Positions 59,465 through 64,000 of a stretch of 64,000 bases of DNA are shown in pieces. Below the pieces are notes generated by a model. The model saw nothing but the letters and a program-made list of their open reading frames with translations, was not told the origin of the DNA and made no database searches. A program made the translations under genes and the position numbers. Position 1 is the first letter of the stretch. The number at the start of each line of letters is the position of its first letter. Source of the stretch: Ignavibacteria bacterium (GTDB taxonomy: Bacteria > Bacteroidota > Ignavibacteria > Tepidaquicellales > OLB5); the NCBI GenBank assembly GCA_020852705.1, contig JADZAP010000005.1, forward strand, positions 62,001-126,000, in the 5' to 3' direction.

Positions 59465-60763
59465 CTACATTTTAATATCAACGTATATAGTTTTTTTAAG
59501 TTCTTCAAACCACTCGCCAAGTAATTTTTGCTCTTTGTATCTCTGTGCATATTGCTGTATAAGCGGGTAGTCACCTTCAAGAGTAGCATTGTGCTGCGGT
59601 ATTTTATCTTTTACATAGTACATATAATATCCGTAAAATCTGCTGTCGCCAACTTTTACCGGGTCACTTATATCACCTGAACTTAAATTTTTTAAAGCTT
59701 CAACTTCCATCGGGTCAAGATTATTTACGCTTACTTTACCTACATAACCGCTATCCGCTGCTGACTTTGGCTCCTGTGAGTACTCAACTGCTGCTTTTTT
59801 AAATGTAATCTGTCCCGAGTTTATTTTTTCACGAAGATCTTTAAGAAAATTTATTTCTGTAAAATCTGCTGCTTCTAATCTGGGAAATTTTACCAGAATA
59901 TGCTGTGCAGTGATAAAATCACCTGTTTTATCAATCAGCTTAATAATGTGATAGCCAAATTCAGTTTCAACTATACCAGATACTTCACCGGGTTTCAAAA
60001 GAAATGCCGCATCTTCAAACTCTTTTACAAATGATCCTTTCTTGGCTTTGCCAAGTGATCCGCCCTGAATTGCGCTTAATGAATCATCAGAGTTTCGTTT
60101 AGCAAGTTCACTGAAATCTATCCCCATTTTAACAGAATCTAGTATCTTTTCAGCTTTTTCACGTGCTATAAATTTAGCATCTTCTGTAATTTTAGGTATT
60201 CTTACTATCTGATACAATTCGTATGTTTCCGGAACTTGAGGCAGGGAGTCCTTATAGTCATTATAGAATTTTGTAACTTCAGGCCTGGTTACATTTATTC
60301 CATAACCGAATTTCTGCTGCTTTAAACGGTTTATCTTTAAATTACGTTCAGTTTGTTCACTTAAAAGATTTTTAATTTTCGCAATCGTCATTCCGTAAGC
60401 ATCTTCAACATTCTTTTCACTTCCAAACTGTGAAACCATATCACGAAGTCTGCCTTCAACCTGTTTATTAACTTCATCAGCTGTAACGGTAATGCTGTCC
60501 TGTTCGGCTTTTGCAAGCATCAGTTTTTCAGTTACAAGTCCCTGAAAAACCTGCTGTACAACATCGTTGGTAACTTCCTGCAGGTTGTTTTGCTGCATGT
60601 AGCTGTATAACTGAAAATTCAGATCTGATTGAAGTATTACTTCATTGCCAACAATTGCTATAATTTTATCACCTTCACTCTGGCCAAAAACTTTTGCACT
60701 TGTTAATGCAATAAGTAATACAATTGCTGCTAATATTACATTTGTTAACTTAATATTCTTCAA
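59465..60763 (-). CDS. SurA-like peptidylprolyl isomerase
   Basis: KIIAIVGNEVILQSDLNFQL; SDDSLSAIQGGSLGKAKKGSFVKEFEDAAFLLKPGEVSGIVETEFGYHIIKLID. Confidence 0.92.
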   Translation of the reverse strand: MKNIKLTNVILAAIVLLIALTSAKVFGQSEGDKIIAIVGNEVILQSDLNFQLYSYMQQNNLQEVTNDVVQQVFQGLVTEKLMLAKAEQDSITVTADEVNKQVEGRLRDMVSQFGSEKNVEDAYGMTIAKIKNLLSEQTERNLKINRLKQQKFGYGINVTRPEVTKFYNDYKDSLPQVPETYELYQIVRIPKITEDAKFIAREKAEKILDSVKMGIDFSELAKRNSDDSLSAIQGGSLGKAKKGSFVKEFEDAAFLLKPGEVSGIVETEFGYHIIKLIDKTGDFITAQHILVKFPRLEAADFTEINFLKDLREKINSGQITFKKAAVEYSQEPKSAADSGYVGKVSVNNLDPMEVEALKNLSSGDISDPVKVGDSRFYGYYMYYVKDKIPQHNATLEGDYPLIQQYAQRYKEQKLLGEWFEELKKTIYVDIKM

Positions 60764-60780
60764 ATTTTTTAAATAAAAAT

Positions 60781-62538
60781 TTATTCTTTAAATGCTTCTG
60801 CAAGCACATCTTCGTGTATAGTTACGGGGTATTTTGCTCTTAAACCATCTAAGTAAGCTTTTTCAGTATCTTTAAACTTTATCTGCTGAATTTCGTTAGA
60901 AATTTCAGCTTTTGCTTCATCCAAAGTTTTTGTCACCTGCTTACCTGTTGAATCAACCTTGGTAAATTTCTCTTTGTTCTGTTCGTAATAAGTGTTGATA
61001 TCTGCTTCATTTACTTTCACTTTACTCCATAACTCATCTTGATCAATCCTGAATACAAGTAGTCCGTTTTCATAGTCAGTAATGTTTGCAATAAATTCAT
61101 CATCTTTTTCAATATTTTCATCCTCAGCTTTTTTATTAAGCAGTACATTTTCAGCAGCTGAATTTATAATTGAAACAATTGTTGACTCAATAAGCGCCAT
61201 TCTTGAAAAATCTCTGTTTATATTCAGATTATTCAGCATGTCAGTAACCGTAACTTTTCCTCCTTTAAATTCAGCAAGTGCTGTTTCTTTATCCTTTGCA
61301 GAAAATATACTATCCAGATTATAGTCTGCTATTCCTTTTGTAGTATCAAACTTTGAGCGTAAAAAACTTATTCCTTCCGGTAATACCTTATAACTGTATT
61401 CCTGCTTTAATGTTTCAATAAATTTGGCATAATCATCTTTGTAAGCTTTTGTTTTTTTGTAATCGTTCTTAATATTTTCAAATTCTTTTTCTAATGAACC
61501 AACTTTTTTCTCACCGGATTTTTTTAAAATGTGCCATCCGTAAGGTGACCTTATAGGTCCCGCAATACTGCCAACCGGCATTAAAAATCCAGCTGAATCA
61601 AGCGGCTGTGCAAGCCTTCTTCTTTCAACGTTTCCTAAATCGCCGTTTGTTGCTTTTGAACCTGCATCTTCACTGTATTGCTGCACTAAACCCTCAAAGC
61701 TTTCGCCATTTTTTGCTTTGTTGTAAACATCAAGTGCTTTTTGATATGTTGCCAGTGAATCTATTATAGCTCCGGTGCTGTCTCGTTTATCCTGTATAAG
61801 TATGTGGGAAAGGTGGACAGATTCAGTACGAGGTTTTCTATCTGTAAGTTTTATAATATGAAGTCCAAACATTGTTCTCACCGGTTTCTTTGTGAAGTCA
61901 CCTACATTCATACCATATACAGCATCCTCAAATTCTGGTACTGTCATACCAGCTGTAAAGTAATACAGGTCGCCACGGTTTTGTTTAACAGTTCTATCCA
62001 TTGAGTACTGCATTGCAACCTCACCAAAATCTTCTCCCTTATCAAGTTTTGCAATAACTGTATCAGCTTTCTGGTATGCAGCAATTGAATCCTGCGGTGT
62101 AGGATGATCTGAGAGATTTATTAATATGTGTGAAGCTCTAACTTCATCCTTGCGTCTTTCATACAGTGCTTTAACTTTATCGGCAATTAATAATTTATCA
62201 ATCAGATAACTAGGTGCATAGTTTCTTTTGTACTCTGCAACTTCCTTCAGAATATCCGGATTATTTTGCAATCCGCGCTCACGTGCATCTTTAACTTTAA
62301 GTCTGAAATTAATATATAAATTAAGAAATGCCCTTTTATCTTCAATTGATTTGTTTTTGGCACTATCCAGATTTCCAACAGTTTTAAGATATTGTTTTTC
62401 AAACTCGCCAAGGGTTATTTTATCGCTGCCAATATCAACTAATGTTTTATTTGCCTTGTTACAGGTGCCTGCATAAAAGGTAAATAAAGAAATTATTAAA
62501 AGTATTCCGTACATTTTGAATTTGATCATTTTATTCAT
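60781..62538 (-). CDS. parvulin-type peptidylprolyl isomerase lipoprotein (two rotamase domains)
   Basis: Lipobox YAGTCNK; VRASHILINL and VHLSHILIQD; FTAGMTVPEFEDAVYGM; PYGWHILKKS. Confidence 0.92.
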   Translation of the reverse strand: MNKMIKFKMYGILLIISLFTFYAGTCNKANKTLVDIGSDKITLGEFEKQYLKTVGNLDSAKNKSIEDKRAFLNLYINFRLKVKDARERGLQNNPDILKEVAEYKRNYAPSYLIDKLLIADKVKALYERRKDEVRASHILINLSDHPTPQDSIAAYQKADTVIAKLDKGEDFGEVAMQYSMDRTVKQNRGDLYYFTAGMTVPEFEDAVYGMNVGDFTKKPVRTMFGLHIIKLTDRKPRTESVHLSHILIQDKRDSTGAIIDSLATYQKALDVYNKAKNGESFEGLVQQYSEDAGSKATNGDLGNVERRRLAQPLDSAGFLMPVGSIAGPIRSPYGWHILKKSGEKKVGSLEKEFENIKNDYKKTKAYKDDYAKFIETLKQEYSYKVLPEGISFLRSKFDTTKGIADYNLDSIFSAKDKETALAEFKGGKVTVTDMLNNLNINRDFSRMALIESTIVSIINSAAENVLLNKKAEDENIEKDDEFIANITDYENGLLVFRIDQDELWSKVKVNEADINTYYEQNKEKFTKVDSTGKQVTKTLDEAKAEISNEIQQIKFKDTEKAYLDGLRAKYPVTIHEDVLAEAFKE

Positions 62539-62896
62539 TAAAATTACTATAAATATTTATTTTTTTTTAGATTAGCTCCAATTTTAGCTATTTTTATCAA
62601 TAGTTACAATGCAATTTAGCAATGGCGGGCAAATGTAAAAGTGAATTTATTATTCCTGTTTTAAAATCTATGTTATTTTTTGGGATGCCGTTTAAAGGTA
62701 TATTTTCTTTAAAAATAAAGAATAAAACATATTCATTAAAATACATTATTGCACCGTGAAAATACAATCAATAAGAAAAACCATATTATTTATGAAATAA
62801 TTCCTTAGTATTGCCAGAAATCGATTATTTATTTGCTCTATAAATTAAATATGTTCTTTACGAAGGTTACTATTTATTAAATTAATAAATTAAGAT

Positions 62897-63012
62897 TAGC
62901 GGTGGGAATTGATGTGAAGTTTGATGTTTAATTGTATTACCCCTCCGCTAGTCTGCAGCTAATTAAGCTGCAGACCGGTTACTCTGCTTAAAGGTATTTA
63001 GAGCGGCGGGGG
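62897..63012. repeat. intergenic inverted-repeat element with nested/alternative stems
   Basis: GTCTGCAGCT-AATTA-AGCTGCAGAC (62951-62975); outer CCCCTCCGCT (62940-62949)/AGCGGCGGGG (63002-63011); alternative upstream arm TAGCGGTGGG (62897-62906). Confidence 0.7.
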
Positions 63013-63060
63013 AAATGATAATTGTTAAAAGGTCTTTAAAATACAGCACCTGTTAATTAT

Positions 63061-63957
63061 TTATCCTCTTTTACTTAAAAGAGTGTAATGTATTAAACTA
63101 TCATTGTAAGTAAGTTCAAATCCGGAAAATTTATCGTTTTCAAATCTCATTTCCTTACCTTCACCTGCTGCTTTATCATTGCTAATTATGGATTCTTCTG
63201 CATAATATATTTTTTTGTGAAGTATATTGATAGCATGCTGCTCGGTTAATGATGATATAGTGGACTTCCTTTGCAAATTAAGAGATGCTGCATTTATAAT
63301 TCTCTCAAAATATTGCTTATAAAGTTTTTCTGTACCAAAAATATCTGCATTCAGAATTTTTGTTCCGTAAAATATTGCCATTCCGTTTGCACCTTCTGCC
63401 GGTTTAAATTTATCTTTTAAGGTATTACTGTGCTTTTTATATACAGCTTCATAATCATCAGAATCAGAAATTACCTTTTTTAAACACATTTCTTCTTTAA
63501 CTATATCCCAAATGTGACTTTGGTCTGTTTGATATGATTTTTTGCTATTGTAGTTCTTGTTTACAGAGGATGACTTCTTAGCTCTGAAGTCAGATGTTAC
63601 AGTATATTCTGAACTATTAAAATCTCTTGAATAATTTGACCATCTGCCGCTTTCAACACAGCTTACCGGGATATTAAGTTTGTTGTTTGGGCTAACAAGC
63701 ACAGAAGTATTAAGTATCCTGTTTTGTTTAGCTCCTCTTAAAATATCACCGTCTAGCATGAAAAGAAAATACGAACTTAAATTGTTAACAATAATATTAT
63801 TCACATTTCCTGAATTGCTGACTTCACAAATTTCTACCTCTTTTGTTTTTAGCAGTTCGTTTAGTGTTTTAATTTCAATTTTTGAAAGTTTGGTAGATTT
63901 AAACTGCAAAACTGAAACTGAACCTTCGGAACTGAATAACAGCTTGTTAAATTGCAT
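63061..63957 (-). CDS. ARPP-1/DUF6569-like domain protein
   Basis: YFLFMLDGDILRGAKQNRILNTSVLVSPNNKLNIPVSCVESGRW. Confidence 0.72.
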   Translation of the reverse strand: MQFNKLLFSSEGSVSVLQFKSTKLSKIEIKTLNELLKTKEVEICEVSNSGNVNNIIVNNLSSYFLFMLDGDILRGAKQNRILNTSVLVSPNNKLNIPVSCVESGRWSNYSRDFNSSEYTVTSDFRAKKSSSVNKNYNSKKSYQTDQSHIWDIVKEEMCLKKVISDSDDYEAVYKKHSNTLKDKFKPAEGANGMAIFYGTKILNADIFGTEKLYKQYFERIINAASLNLQRKSTISSLTEQHAINILHKKIYYAEESIISNDKAAGEGKEMRFENDKFSGFELTYNDSLIHYTLLSKRG

Positions 63958-64000
63958 AATTTCATCCTTTCTGTTTATAGTTAAACATAATTAGAAATTT

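Overview
AT-rich 64 kb chromosomal window. The C-terminal NYPNPFNP...KMIxxK type IX secretion (T9SS) sorting domains, TAnnTTTG-type promoters and gene order point to the Bacteroidota/Ignavibacteriota (inference). Most of it is housekeeping: purB, thrS-infC-rpmI-rplT-pheS-plsY, a split transketolase, rpe-nnr, tgt-yajC-ribBA-greA, pta, mnmA, pheT, zapA-rny-coaE, two parvulin/SurA PPIases, plus tRNA-Ser(CGA) and tRNA-Val(GAC). Accessory content includes a compact type II restriction-modification pair, four T9SS cargo proteins, a DUF2442/DUF4160 cassette and an exported lysine-repeat protein. The strongest hunting targets are: (1) an SPFH/SHOCT protein beside three paralogous zinc-ribbon membrane or membrane-associated proteins, a candidate membrane-stress module; (2) a highly structured ~250-nt ncRNA candidate between zapA and rny; (3) pheT split into two overlapping frames; (4) infC lacking any ATG/GTG/TTG start; (5) an intergenic element with mutually exclusive inverted repeats near 62.9-63.0 kb; (6) two chagasin-like inhibitors flanking an M14-like metallohydrolase; (7) TAnnTTTGTAAAT promoters that imply leaderless purB and pheT mRNAs. 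No CRISPR array, prophage, transposase or rRNA was seen. All calls were made by eye, without homology searches.
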